A stretch of 64,000 nt of DNA, taken from positions 2,232,001 through 2,296,000 of the forward strand of contig CAWHEF010000002.1 of assembly GCA_963828385.1 (NCBI GenBank), written 5' to 3'. The notes under the pieces were generated by a model, which was not told the origin of the DNA, did not search any database, and worked only from the letters and a program-made list of their open reading frames with translations. The number at the start of each line of letters is the position of its first letter. Position 1 is the first letter of the stretch. Made by a program: the position numbers and the translations under genes. The DNA comes from Bog-756 sp963828385. Lineage in GTDB: Bacteria; Actinomycetota; Acidimicrobiia; Acidimicrobiales; RAAP-2. Below are positions 1 to 8,184 of the stretch, piece by piece.

Positions 1-938
1 CCGGCCCCGCTGGTCACCTCGGCCACCGCCGGAGCCGGCGTCGAGACGAGCAGCGCTCCACACGCCATCGCCTCGAGCGGTTGCAGTCCGAATCCCTCGT
101 CGGGTGACGCATGGACGCTCGCTACGGTGCCGCCGTAGAGCTCGCGCAATTCTGCGTCGCTGACCTCACCCCGGAAGGTCACGGCGTCCTCGCATCCTGC
201 CAGCACGGCGAGCCGCCGGAGCTCGTCGAGACGACCACCGATCCGGCCGGCGATGGTGAGGGTGACCGCGTCCTGTGTCATGGCTCGAAACCGGCCGAAG
301 CCCGAGATGATCAGGTCGGTGCGGTCGCGGGGGTCCTTCGAGGCCAGATGGAAGAAGTACGGCTCGCCTGCCGGGGGCGTGGTCGGGCACCGGAAGACCT
401 CCAAGTCCACGCCGAGGGGCACGACGGTCACGTCGTCCTCGTCGACCCCGTGGTTGGCCACGAGGTCCATCGCCGTCGACCTTGTCGACACGACCACCCG
501 GCTGCGACGCAGCGAACGGTTCATGACCGTTCGGCTGTAGCGGCGGCGCATCAGCTCCCGACGGTCGGTCGTCGGCTCCCGAGCCCACCTGACCTCGGGG
601 TCCTCGGGTACGTGCAGCACGAGCGGGATTCCCCACAGGGGACCGCATTCCTGGTGGCTGTAGGCCACTCCGGCGCCGATCCGGGCAGCCGCCGCTGGGA
701 ACACCGCCTGCTCCCACACCGATTGCGGCACGCTCGGAGCGACCGTGATCCGATCCGGAGCGATCACACCGGTGAGCCGCGGGGCTCCGAGCCTCGTACA
801 GGCGACGTGGTAGCGGGCGGGGGCGAGTGCCACCAGCCGCGGGGCGAGGGCGGTCAGCACCCGTGCCACACCCTTCTCGTTTCGACCGACCTGGCCGAGA
901 TCGAGCAGGATCGGCGCCTGGTCTCGACGGCCGCTCAC
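1..938 (-). CDS. Glycosyltransferase family 4 (group 1), partial
   Basis: Retaining GT-B glycosyltransferase that would transfer a sugar from a nucleotide-sugar donor, probably for cell-envelope or exopolysaccharide synthesis. About 312 codons are visible and the 3' end lies beyond base 1. The late donor-site signature EGFGLQPLEAMACG (about residues 281-294) contains the E-x7-E motif of GT4 enzymes, preceded by a typical SDAELRELY segment. The GTG start at 938 overlaps the stop of the upstream glycosyltransferase by 4 bp (GTGA), so the two are translationally coupled. Acceptor and donor cannot be told from sequence. The family is clear; the role in envelope glycan assembly is inference. Confidence 0.85.
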   Translation of the reverse strand, partial: MSGRRDQAPILLDLGQVGRNEKGVARVLTALAPRLVALAPARYHVACTRLGAPRLTGVIAPDRITVAPSVPQSVWEQAVFPAAAARIGAGVAYSHQECGPLWGIPLVLHVPEDPEVRWAREPTTDRRELMRRRYSRTVMNRSLRRSRVVVSTRSTAMDLVANHGVDEDDVTVVPLGVDLEVFRCPTTPPAGEPYFFHLASKDPRDRTDLIISGFGRFRAMTQDAVTLTIAGRIGGRLDELRRLAVLAGCEDAVTFRGEVSDAELRELYGGTVASVHASPDEGFGLQPLEAMACGALLVSTPAPAVAEVTSGA

Positions 939-1978
939 CGGTCGGCTCGCAGCGACGGGGGGTCGGATGCCCCCAGCACGGGGATCCGCGGCCGCGCCGG
1001 CGGCACCGCCCCCCGGCGCATCGCCAGGCGATCGGGCCCGGCGGCGTACGTCCGGGCACGCTCCCACGCATCGGACCTTCGATCGCCTTTCAGGGCGATC
1101 GCCCGCACCACCCCCCCGAGCACCATGGCCGACCGCGCCGCCGTCCAGCCCCACCGACCGAACCACTTGCGCAGGTAGCGCTCGGTGCCCGCATGGAACC
1201 GCAGGGCGCGCCGCGAGCCGTCGTCGTCGGTCGCCGCTCCGATGTGGAGGGCATGCACGTCCGGGCAGTACCCGACCGCCCATCCCCGCAGCGTGGCCCT
1301 GCGCTGCCAGTCGATCTCCTCGTCATAGAGAAAGAACCGCTCGTCGAACCCGCCGATGTCGAGGAGCGCCTTCCCCGAGACGAGGACGACCGACCCGATG
1401 ACGAAGTCCGACGCCGATCGCAGGCTTCCGGCCCCGAGTGCCTCGATCCACAAACCTGCCGGGGTCGGGAACGGCCAGACCACGCGATCGGCATGCCCGG
1501 TACCCGGAGCGCTCTGGGCCGGAGCGACACAGCAGAGGTCCGGGTGTTCGTCCAATTCGGAGGCGAGCCTGTGTATGACGCGTGGGTGCACCTCTGCGTC
1601 CGGATTGAGCAGGAGGACGTCGCAGGCGTCCAGCGGAACGCCGGCCAGCGCCGCGTTCACGCCGGCGCCGAAGCCGAGGTTCGTTCCCGGATCGACGTAC
1701 CGTGCGTAGTGCCGGTGCGCCGTTGCGGCGGTGGAGGAAGACGATCCATTGTCGACCACCGTCACCGGGAACTGCCGGTCGAGCTCGGTCAGGCAGCGAT
1801 CGAGATAGTCGTCGGAGCCGTAGGCGACGACGACCACCTCGATGCCCCGTGTCCGGTCACGAGGCAGAGCCGTATGGGAACTGTGGAGAACGCGCACGTG
1901 GTCGAGATCAGCTCCGAGCAGCACCGGAGGCCGCCGTCGCAGCGGACACATCAGGTCGGACCCACCCTCCTCGGCCAT
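935..1978 (-). CDS. Glycosyltransferase family 2 (rhamnosyltransferase-like)
   Basis: Inverting GT-A glycosyltransferase of about 347 residues. The N-terminal Rossmann part shows VVVVAYGSDDYLDRCL and VVDNGSSSST; LLLNPDAEVHP supplies the acidic nucleotide-sugar/metal-binding cluster and LYDEEIDW the acceptor-side acidic motif, as in dTDP-rhamnosyl transferases. An in-frame GTG exists upstream at 2050, but the ATG at 1978 is preferred: a TATATT hexamer sits 7 nt upstream, which fits a leaderless transcript. It overlaps the next glycosyltransferase by 4 bp. Substrate is unknown; rhamnosyl transfer is a family guess. Confidence 0.85.
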   Translation of the reverse strand: MAEEGGSDLMCPLRRRPPVLLGADLDHVRVLHSSHTALPRDRTRGIEVVVVAYGSDDYLDRCLTELDRQFPVTVVDNGSSSSTAATAHRHYARYVDPGTNLGFGAGVNAALAGVPLDACDVLLLNPDAEVHPRVIHRLASELDEHPDLCCVAPAQSAPGTGHADRVVWPFPTPAGLWIEALGAGSLRSASDFVIGSVVLVSGKALLDIGGFDERFFLYDEEIDWQRRATLRGWAVGYCPDVHALHIGAATDDDGSRRALRFHAGTERYLRKWFGRWGWTAARSAMVLGGVVRAIALKGDRRSDAWERARTYAAGPDRLAMRRGAVPPARPRIPVLGASDPPSLRADR

Positions 1979-1985
1979 AGAAGTG

Positions 1986-1991
1986 AATATA
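1986..1991 (-). promoter_or_regulatory. Candidate -10 (TATATT) of leaderless glycosyltransferase transcript
   Basis: TATATT on the minus strand ends 7 nt before the ATG at 1978, so transcription would begin at or next to the start codon. No convincing -35 is visible. An AT-only hexamer is rare in this GC-rich DNA. Confidence 0.45.
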
Positions 1992-2074
1992 GTGCCGGGC
2001 CTCCGATGGCCCTCCGACTGTCGACGGCGTGGACGGGCCGCGGCGTTCACGACCGCGCCGGGGCGCTCGGTCTG

Positions 2075-2800
2075 TCACCCCTCCGGGGATGTGGCGCGTC
2101 CTTGACGGTGGAGGGTGGCGATCCTCGATCGGTCCATGTCGACGAACTCGCCTTCCGCCTCGACGGTGACTACCCCGTCCTGGATCAGGCAACCCTCACT
2201 GAAGGTGCGACGCGAGGTCCGTCTCGTCACCCACCCCTCGAAGCGGCACTCCCGATCGAGACGGGTCGGCTTGCGAAAGCGAACCTTCAGCTGCACGGTC
2301 GGTCCCGGACCCTCGGCGATCACGTTGGCCGCCGTCAGCACGATGTCGAAGGTGGCGGCGAGAGCGGCACCGTGAACCATGCCCGGCGCACCACCGTAGG
2401 GAGCGGTGAAGGTGGCGATCCCGACGGCTTTCGGCGGTTCGGCGTGGACACGGACAGGCAGTGCCAGCGGATTGCAGGTACCGATCACGAGGTCGAAGGG
2501 CATGGCGGCGGCCAGGTCGGAGGAGACCTCGGTGCCGGGCCTCAAGTCGCTGAAGCGACTCGTCGGCTCGGGGCCCGGCGGGGGCACGCCCCCCTCCAGC
2601 TGGTCGGCAACCGCCCCGATCCGCCGAGCGGCTTCATCCAGCACCTCCGGGGGCGCGACGGCGCTCACCGTCGCAGCCACGATCCGGCGCACGGCGTCGG
2701 CCAACTCCTCTCGACCGCCGCCCCTCCAGGGGCTCGTCGACCGATCGATGCCCTCTGTCACCGGCCGTTGCTCTCTGTCACCGCCGATGCCCTCTGTCAC
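2075..2800 (-). CDS. PaaI/hotdog-fold acyl-CoA thioesterase
   Basis: Hotdog-fold thioesterase of about 241 residues, expected to hydrolyse acyl-CoA to free acid and CoA in the cytosol. The C-terminal 150 residues carry the PaaI-type core: GGAPGMVHGAALAATFD (the HGA loop precedes the catalytic helix) followed by the hydrophobic strand VQLKVRFRKPTRLDR. GTG codons at 2800 and 2761 are both in frame because the junction is made of tandem repeats; 2800 overlaps the upstream LLM stop (GTGA) and is preferred. A third repeated GTG at 2781 is out of frame. Position in the operon suggests a CoA-release step in a beta-oxidation-like pathway. Confidence 0.75.
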   Translation of the reverse strand: MTEGIGGDREQRPVTEGIDRSTSPWRGGGREELADAVRRIVAATVSAVAPPEVLDEAARRIGAVADQLEGGVPPPGPEPTSRFSDLRPGTEVSSDLAAAMPFDLVIGTCNPLALPVRVHAEPPKAVGIATFTAPYGGAPGMVHGAALAATFDIVLTAANVIAEGPGPTVQLKVRFRKPTRLDRECRFEGWVTRRTSRRTFSEGCLIQDGVVTVEAEGEFVDMDRSRIATLHRQGRATSPEG

Positions 2801-2803
2801 CGA
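2747..2803. repeat. Three imperfect 19-20 bp tandem repeats at gene junction
   Basis: Three copies of a unit containing CCCTCTGTCACCG (middle copy CTCTCTGTCACCG) spaced 20 and 19 bp. On the minus strand each copy holds GTGACAGAG, so the array contains the LLM oxidoreductase stop and up to three candidate GTG starts of the thioesterase. Confidence 0.8.
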
Positions 2804-3654
2804 CCGTCCCCGCTGAAGCGCTCGACGTACCGGGCGTGATCGTCGAGCACCCGGAGCATTCCGCCTGTGTCTCCCGAGGGCACCCGCAGGACCACCTCTC
2901 TCACTCCCAGACGATCGAAGTGCTCGAGCTTCTCGAAGCTCGGAACGGTCCCGAACGGGATGACGCTGACCGAGCGCGGATCGCGTCCGCGCTGCTCGAC
3001 GGCAGCGTGCAGCCTCGGGATGGCTGCGGCCAACCCAGACCCGCCGACCGGCATCCAGCCGTCGGCATACTCGGCCACGGCTTCGAACACCGCCGGGGTC
3101 GCGCTCCCCCCCACCAACGTGGTGACCCGGGGGTGCTGGACCGGCTTGGGCCAGCTCCAGCACGGATCGAGCGAGACGTGCCGACCGTGGAATTCGGCCC
3201 GCTCCTCCGACCACAGGGCCTGCATGCACAGGCAGTGCTCCCGTGCCACCGCCCGACGCTCGGCGAAGGCGACCCCGTGATCGGCGGCCTCGGCGCGGTT
3301 CCATCCGAACCCGACGCCGAGCACGGCCCGTCCGCCGCTCAGATGGTCGAGTGTGGCAACCTGTTTGGCCAGGGTCACCGGATCATGCTGGGCCACGAGA
3401 GTGACTCCGGTGCCGAGCCGGATTCGCTCGGTCACCGGAACCGCCGAGGCCAGGGCCACGTACGGGTCGAGACCTCTCCGGTAATCGTCGAGACGGACGC
3501 CTTCGACGAGCGCCGGTGGGGTGTCCGCCCGCAGCGGGATGTGGGTGTGCTCGGGAAGGTAGAGCGACGCGAACCCACGTTCCTCCGCCTGGCGGGCCAG
3601 ATGGGCGGGGGCCATGTCACGGTCGGTCAGGAACGCCGTGATGCCTAGTTCCAC
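2797..3654 (-). CDS. LLM-class F420-dependent oxidoreductase
   Basis: Luciferase-like TIM-barrel oxidoreductase of 285 residues, the flavin/F420-using family common in actinobacteria; it would reduce or oxidise a small organic substrate with F420. Typical landmarks are the N-terminal strand MELGITAFLTDRD, the EHTHIP loop after strand 2, the segment RIRLGTGVTLVAQHDPVTLAKQ and the GRAVLGVGFGWNRAEA cofactor-side loop. It follows the enoyl-CoA hydratase by 6 bp and overlaps the thioesterase by 4 bp. F420 rather than FMN use is inferred from the subfamily. Confidence 0.85.
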   Translation of the reverse strand: MELGITAFLTDRDMAPAHLARQAEERGFASLYLPEHTHIPLRADTPPALVEGVRLDDYRRGLDPYVALASAVPVTERIRLGTGVTLVAQHDPVTLAKQVATLDHLSGGRAVLGVGFGWNRAEAADHGVAFAERRAVAREHCLCMQALWSEERAEFHGRHVSLDPCWSWPKPVQHPRVTTLVGGSATPAVFEAVAEYADGWMPVGGSGLAAAIPRLHAAVEQRGRDPRSVSVIPFGTVPSFEKLEHFDRLGVREVVLRVPSGDTGGMLRVLDDHARYVERFSGDGR

Positions 3655-3660
3655 GATCGC

Positions 3661-4428
3661 TCAATGGCCGAGGCCGGCGGCGAGACGTCGACCGGGGTTG
3701 GCGGAAGGGTCGGCGAACAGGGCGGCGAACGCATCCTCCTCGCGGCGGCGTGCGGCATCGATGCCGGCACGCCGAGCCTCCATCATGAGCTGCTTCATGC
3801 GGCGGGTGGCCTCGGGCGGGAACGACGCGATCCGCTTGGCCAGCTCCATGGTCTCGTCGATGACGGTGCCCTCGGGGCAGACACGGAGCGCCAGCCCGCC
3901 TCTGACCGCCTCGTCGGCGTCGATCCACTCCGAGGCGAGCAGCACCGACGCCGCCCGTTGCCACCCCATCCGCTCGGGGAGCAGCCAGCTGCTCGCCGCC
4001 TCGGGGGGCACGCCCAGCTCGGCGAAGGGCGCCCGCAGCCTGGTGCCCGCTTCGACGAGCACCAGGTCGATGTGGCCGAGAAGGGTGAGCCCGAGCCCGA
4101 TGCCGGCGCCGTGCACAGCCGCCAGCAACGGCTTGTCGAACCCGACCACCACATCGAGGAGCCTCCGGAACCCGCCTCCGGCTCCGGGGCCTCCGGTGCC
4201 GGTGGCGATGGCGGCCATCTCCTCCAGGTCCTGGCCCGACGAGAACACCCGGCCGCGACCGGTCAAACCACCACAGCGTGGACGCCGTCGTCGGAGAGGG
4301 CGCCGCCGAGCTGGTCGACAAGAGCGGCGTACATGGCAGCGTCGAACGCATTGCGGACGTCCGGCCGGTTGAGTGCGAGGAGCCGGACCCCGTCCTCGTC
4401 GCTGGGCGTCAACGCTGGAAGGGCTCAT
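3661..4428 (-). pseudogene. Enoyl-CoA hydratase/isomerase with apparent frameshift
   Basis: Crotonase-family protein that would hydrate 2-enoyl-CoA. The N-terminal half reads LLALNRPDVRNAFDAAMYAA in one frame and ends in an opal stop at 4263-4265; the rest, starting TGRGRVFSSGQDLEEMAA (first oxyanion-hole loop) and continuing through AAVHGAGIGLGLTLLGHIDL (second oxyanion-hole loop) to the C terminus, is in another frame. Restoring one T in the short T run at 4265-4267 (minus strand) joins the halves as VVVLTGRGRV. The ATG at 4428 overlaps the SDR stop (ATGA) but lies in the C-terminal frame; a TTG at 4412 would start the N-terminal frame, so the start is uncertain. Either a real pseudogene or a sequence error. 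Confidence 0.75.
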
Positions 4429-5270
4429 GGACGGAAGACCTGGCCTCCGTCGACGTTGAACACGTGACCCGTGATCCACGACGCCTCGTCGGACAGGAGG
4501 AACAGGCACATCCCCGCCAGGTCGGCGGTCTCGCCCTTGCGCTTGATGGCGAGCGACCCGATGATCGGCTTCAGGAGCTCTTCGGGCACGACGGCCCGGG
4601 ATGCCGGCGTGTCGATGGGACCGGGGGCGATGGCGTTCACCCTGATCCCGTTCCCCCCGAGCTCATGGGCGAGCTGCTGGGTGAGGGAGTTCACACCGGC
4701 CTTGGCCAGGCCGTAGAAGCCGGCGTAGAGGTACGCCGCCGTCGACGACTGGTTGACGATCGCCCCTCCGCCCCTATCCCGCATCGCCGGATAGCAGGCC
4801 CGGACGCAGTTCAGCGCGCCCAGCATGTTGACGGCGAGGAAGCGGTTCAGGTACTCCCAGTCCACCGTGAGGAGCAGGTCGAGCTTCATCCCGCCGAAGA
4901 TGGCGGCGTTGTTGACGAGGTGGTCGACACCGCCGAACTCGGAGACGGCGGTCTCGGCCATCGCCCTGGCTGAATCGGGATCGGCGACGTCGACCGGGAC
5001 CGACCGTGCCACCCCTCCCTGTGACCGGATCCCGGTCGCCGTTCGCTCGGCGGCTTCCCCGTCGATGTCCGCCACGAGCACCGAGGCCCCCGCTCCGGCC
5101 AGACGCTCGGCGTAGCCCTGACCGATGCCGCCGCCGGAACCGGTGACGACTGCGACCTTGCCGGTGAAGTCGAAGCGAACGCCGGGGACCGTCTCGTCGC
5201 TCCGTGCCGAACCCCCTTCAGCCGCTTCCGCTCGTGCACGAGGCCCTCTGTTCACCGGTCGGCTGTTCAC
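4425..5270 (-). CDS. Short-chain dehydrogenase/reductase (SDR)
   Basis: Classical SDR, about 281 residues from the GTG at 5270 (254 from the conserved region). Visible: cofactor loop TGSGGGIGQG, D-V-A-D after strand 4, NNAA, the catalytic serine in NQSST and the YGLAK version of YxxxK, with RVNAIAPGPIDTP after the active site. It probably interconverts an alcohol and a ketone with NAD(P). The start region is a perfect 15-bp duplication giving GTG codons at 5270 and 5255; the former overlaps the upstream stop as GTGA. By position it corresponds to Rv0769 beside the mycobacterial CYP51 locus (recalled, not searched). Confidence 0.85.
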   Translation of the reverse strand: MNSRPVNRGPRARAEAAEGGSARSDETVPGVRFDFTGKVAVVTGSGGGIGQGYAERLAGAGASVLVADIDGEAAERTATGIRSQGGVARSVPVDVADPDSARAMAETAVSEFGGVDHLVNNAAIFGGMKLDLLLTVDWEYLNRFLAVNMLGALNCVRACYPAMRDRGGGAIVNQSSTAAYLYAGFYGLAKAGVNSLTQQLAHELGGNGIRVNAIAPGPIDTPASRAVVPEELLKPIIGSLAIKRKGETADLAGMCLFLLSDEASWITGHVFNVDGGQVFRP

Positions 5271-5277
5271 CGGTCGG
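5248..5277. repeat. Perfect 15-bp tandem duplication at gene junction
   Basis: CTGTTCACCGGTCGG occurs twice back to back (5248-5262, 5263-5277). The copies contain the end of the carboxymuconolactone-decarboxylase-like gene and two in-frame GTG start candidates of the SDR. Confidence 0.9.
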
Positions 5278-5674
5278 CCTCCGAGTCCCGCCGGGCGATG
5301 GCCCGTTCGGCCACCTCGTTGGCCCCGGTGGACAGCGGCCAGCCGACGTAGTGGGCGACATGGACGACCAGCTCCCGGAGCTGGTCGTCGGTCAGCTCGT
5401 GGCGCCGCAGCGCCGCCGCGAACTGGACGTCGAGCAGCGAGGTCAGACCGAGGGCGCTGAGCACGCCGATGGTGACAAGCCTGCGATCGCGGATGTCGAG
5501 GCCCGGCCGCGTCCACACCTCGCCGAAGAGGTGGTCCACGGTGAGGTCCACATAGGTTCCCGGCACGGTCGACGGGTCGACTGAGAAGCCGTATACCTCC
5601 TCCATCTTGGCCATGCCCCGTCGGCGGGCTGCTCCTTCCGCACCATCCTCATCGTCTCCGGGGTCAGGGGCCAC
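5267..5674 (-). CDS. Carboxymuconolactone decarboxylase family protein
   Basis: CMD/AhpD-fold protein of 135 residues. The core from about residue 50 reads LFGEVWTRPGLDIRDRRLVT, then a helical segment and ELVVHVAHYVGWP, typical of CMD proteins. It lacks the CxxC of AhpD, so peroxidase activity is unlikely and a decarboxylase or lactone-hydrolase role is more plausible. GTG at 5674 is preferred over the internal ATG at 5614 because AGGAG lies 8 nt upstream. It overlaps the dehydrogenase upstream by 11 bp and the SDR downstream by 4 bp. Its location matches Rv0771 in M. tuberculosis. Confidence 0.8.
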   Translation of the reverse strand: MAPDPGDDEDGAEGAARRRGMAKMEEVYGFSVDPSTVPGTYVDLTVDHLFGEVWTRPGLDIRDRRLVTIGVLSALGLTSLLDVQFAAALRRHELTDDQLRELVVHVAHYVGWPLSTGANEVAERAIARRDSEADR

Positions 5675-6668
5675 GTCGACCTCTCCTCGTTCCGCTCTCG
5701 GGCATCACCCTGTCATCGGTTCCGGGGCCCGATGCCGTTCCCGGGAACGACGTCGGCCCGACTCCGAAGATCTCGTCACAGTGCTCCTCGGTGAGCTGCG
5801 CGAGGGGGAGGTCTACATCCATCGAGTCGCCGAGGTCCAGCGCGGCGACGAGGTCCTTCTTGGCCAGGCCGGCGGCGGAGCGCATGGCATCGACCAGACC
5901 CTGATCGTCGGCCTCGGTGAAGGGGGCCACCGTCGGACGGAACATCAGGGTCGACGCCCCACCGATCCGGGCATCGCTCGCCTTCACCGCCTGCGCCAGC
6001 TTCGCCAGCTCGATGCCGGCCGCTTCGGCCAGGCGCTGGGCCTCATAGGCGGCCAGCCACGACCCGTACTGCACGAGGTTGCGGGCGATCTTGGCCGCCA
6101 GACCTGAGCCGAGCGGGCCCATCAGGATCGTGAGCGACCCGATGGCATCGAACACCGGTCGAAGGCGCTCGACGGTGGTGACATCGCCACCGACCATGCA
6201 CACCAACTCCCCGTCCCGCGCACCGCTCGGACCTCCACTCACCCCGCAGTCGACGAGCGCAACCCCGGCTTCGCCGGCCTCTCGGCCGACGTCCCGGATG
6301 CAGGCCGTCGAGACGGTGCTGAGCACCACGACGGCCATGGCGTCATGGGGTGCCGCCAGGACGCCATCCGGACCGGAGACGACGGCGCGCAGCTGGGCTT
6401 CGTCGACCACGGCGACGACGACCACATCGGCTCGACGAGCCAGGTCGGTGGGCGACTCGGCGACGACGGCCTGTGCCCGGTAGGGCTCGAGGACACCGCG
6501 GCGCACGTCGTTGACCACCAACGGGAAGCCGTGTCGCACCAGGTTGGTGGCGACGCCTCCGCCGATGGCGCCGAGACCGATGACGCCCACGGTCGACTTC
6601 ACCGCCGCCTCGGCGCTCTCCCCGGGCCGCTCTCGAACAGGCACTATCTTCCCCCCGTCATCGGTCAT
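5664..6668 (-). CDS. 3-hydroxyisobutyrate dehydrogenase-like NAD(P) oxidoreductase
   Basis: Beta-hydroxyacid dehydrogenase of 334 residues. Rossmann loop GLGAIGGGVA (31-40), substrate loop GVSGGPSGARDGEL (about 142-155), and the catalytic lysine in GSGLAAKIARN (K193, N197) are all present. It would oxidise a 3-hydroxy acid or a similar small carbonyl. The ATG at 6668 is followed by a GTG at 6644 with a purine-rich stretch just upstream, so the start could be 24 bp later. First gene of the minus-strand operon; shares a divergent promoter with the P450 operon. Equivalent position to Rv0770. Confidence 0.85.
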   Translation of the reverse strand: MTDDGGKIVPVRERPGESAEAAVKSTVGVIGLGAIGGGVATNLVRHGFPLVVNDVRRGVLEPYRAQAVVAESPTDLARRADVVVVAVVDEAQLRAVVSGPDGVLAAPHDAMAVVVLSTVSTACIRDVGREAGEAGVALVDCGVSGGPSGARDGELVCMVGGDVTTVERLRPVFDAIGSLTILMGPLGSGLAAKIARNLVQYGSWLAAYEAQRLAEAAGIELAKLAQAVKASDARIGGASTLMFRPTVAPFTEADDQGLVDAMRSAAGLAKKDLVAALDLGDSMDVDLPLAQLTEEHCDEIFGVGPTSFPGTASGPGTDDRVMPESGTRRGRRGP

Positions 6669-6740
6669 GTGCCGCCCGGACCTCGTCGGGGCCGGACCGG
6701 CGATCGGCGCCTGCCCCCGGCGGGCCCGACACCTGCGGGC

Positions 6741-6776
6741 TGTACTTGGACAGCTGTCCAGACTATAGTCCAGCTT
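6741..6776 (+). promoter_or_regulatory. Divergent promoter with palindromic operator; leaderless GTG
   Basis: A 14-bp perfect palindrome TGGACAGCTGTCCA (6747-6760) is followed at once by a 10-bp palindrome GACTATAGTC (6761-6770) holding a TATAGT -10 (6764-6769). Seven nt later comes a GTG (6777). The large palindrome fills the -35/-10 spacer, the usual site for a repressor; the TetR gene next door is the obvious candidate to bind it. Confidence 0.55.
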
Positions 6777-7568
6777 GTGGAGCGGGAGCGGACCGGGACG
6801 ACACCTCCCCCAGCGGACCGGGGTCCGACCGACGCCCCCGGGCACGCCGTCGGTGCCGGGCCCGGTTCCGGCGGAGCCGACGGGACGGTCGGCACGATGG
6901 CTGACTACTCGGGCGAGTTCGCACCCGGGTTCGACTACGAGGACCTCTCCCACGCCGCTCTCGTGCGCCTGGTGCGCGAGTACGCCCAGATCGTCCACAT
7001 CCTCGACCGTTCGATGTGCGCGGCGATCGGGATGTCCCACGGTCTCGAGGAGATGCAGCGTCTGGCCATCGAGGAGTGGCGGGGCGCCAGCCCCGTCTAC
7101 GGCGAGCGGCTCCGTCGGGTCATGGGCATCGAGGGCGACGACGTCGAAGCCATCTTCAAGGTGCTGCAGCTCGACCCCGGCTTCCCCCATCACTACCTGG
7201 ACGTCCGCTACGAGGTCGTGGACGACCGGCACGGCTTCTTCGAGCTCGCCTACTGCGGCGCCCTGATGGACGCCGAACCGTGGGGAGACGCCATGGTCAC
7301 CGGCATGTGCCACCACATCGAGGACGGGACCTTCGACTACACGGCGCAGGCCGTCAACCCGAAGGCGCACATCCGCCACGTGCACCGTCCTCCGCGGGTG
7401 CCCGGCGACCGGGTTCCCCACTGTCGATGGGAGCTCATCATCGACGACGAGAACGAGACGCTGCCCGAGGCCGAGATCACCGCTGTCACCCGGACCACCA
7501 CTGCTGCCAACTTCGAGTTCCCCGCCATGCGCGACGGGACCCCGCACATCCCCGTCCACCGTGACTGA
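6777..7568 (+). CDS. Conserved hypothetical protein of the CYP51 locus
   Basis: Cytosolic protein with no signal peptide or membrane segment. The well-ordered part begins at an ATG at 6897 (223 residues); a GTG at 6777 would add 40 low-complexity residues and is placed where a leaderless transcript would start, so I give the longer form with 6897 as the alternative. Notable residues: MCHHIEDGTFDYTAQAV and PHCRWELIIDDENE, with conserved-looking Cys/His/acidic positions that could bind metal or substrate. I do not recognise the family. It overlaps the TetR gene by 8 bp and so shares its operon. Confidence 0.7.
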   Translation: MERERTGTTPPPADRGPTDAPGHAVGAGPGSGGADGTVGTMADYSGEFAPGFDYEDLSHAALVRLVREYAQIVHILDRSMCAAIGMSHGLEEMQRLAIEEWRGASPVYGERLRRVMGIEGDDVEAIFKVLQLDPGFPHHYLDVRYEVVDDRHGFFELAYCGALMDAEPWGDAMVTGMCHHIEDGTFDYTAQAVNPKAHIRHVHRPPRVPGDRVPHCRWELIIDDENETLPEAEITAVTRTTTAANFEFPAMRDGTPHIPVHRD

Positions 7569-8184
7569 CACGACGACCAGGCAAGCATCCGCCGGCTGGC
7601 GAGGACCGGAACGGGCGGAAGCGCCGCGCCGCCACCTCACCGCCCGTCAGGCACAGATGGTCGGACAGCTCGTCGACGCCACCGTCTCTGAGGTCGACAC
7701 GGTCGGATACGAAGGGCTCACGGTCCGAAGCGTCGCCCGGCGGGCGGGGGTCGCTCCTGCCACGGCGTACAACTACTTCAGCTCGAAGGACCATCTCCTC
7801 GCCGAGGTCATGTGGCGACGGCTGCAGACCCTGCCGCTCCCCCATGCTTCGCCGTCGTGGGGCGCCGCCCTCGATGACGCCGTGGGGGCCATGGTGTTGC
7901 TCGCCACCGAGAGCCCGGCGCTCGTGGATGCGTGCACGGTGGCGCTGCTCAGCTCGAACCAGGACGTCAAGCATCTTCGAGACCGGATCGGGGCCGTGAT
8001 CCATCGCACGATCGCCGCGGCGATGGGTCCGGGTGTCGACCCGTCGATCGTGCAAGTGCTCGAGACCACGTTCACCGGGGCTCTGCTGATCGCAGGCATG
8101 GGCCACATGCGCTTCGCCGACATCCCCGACTTCGTGGTGGGTGCAGCCGAGCTCATGATGAGGCCAACGGACGTCGCCCGATGA
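7561..8184 (+). CDS. TetR/AcrR family transcriptional regulator
   Basis: 207-residue one-component repressor. The DNA-binding domain spans about residues 27-80, with the helix-turn-helix RSVARRAGVAPATAYNYFSS followed by KDHLLAEV, the classic TetR ending. The C-terminal ligand domain is helical and ends near a Met-rich stretch (MGHMRF). It overlaps the preceding gene by 8 bp and the P450 by 4 bp (ATGA). Likely target: the palindrome at 6747-6760; likely ligand: an intermediate of the pathway encoded here. In M. tuberculosis Rv0767c sits in the same place. Confidence 0.88.
   Translation: MTDTTTRQASAGWRGPERAEAPRRHLTARQAQMVGQLVDATVSEVDTVGYEGLTVRSVARRAGVAPATAYNYFSSKDHLLAEVMWRRLQTLPLPHASPSWGAALDDAVGAMVLLATESPALVDACTVALLSSNQDVKHLRDRIGAVIHRTIAAAMGPGVDPSIVQVLETTFTGALLIAGMGHMRFADIPDFVVGAAELMMRPTDVAR

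Noticed and set aside
827..2839. 670-codon open frame on the plus strand
   Set aside because: Antisense to GT2 and the thioesterase, which show clear domains; composition is that of a GC-rich shadow.
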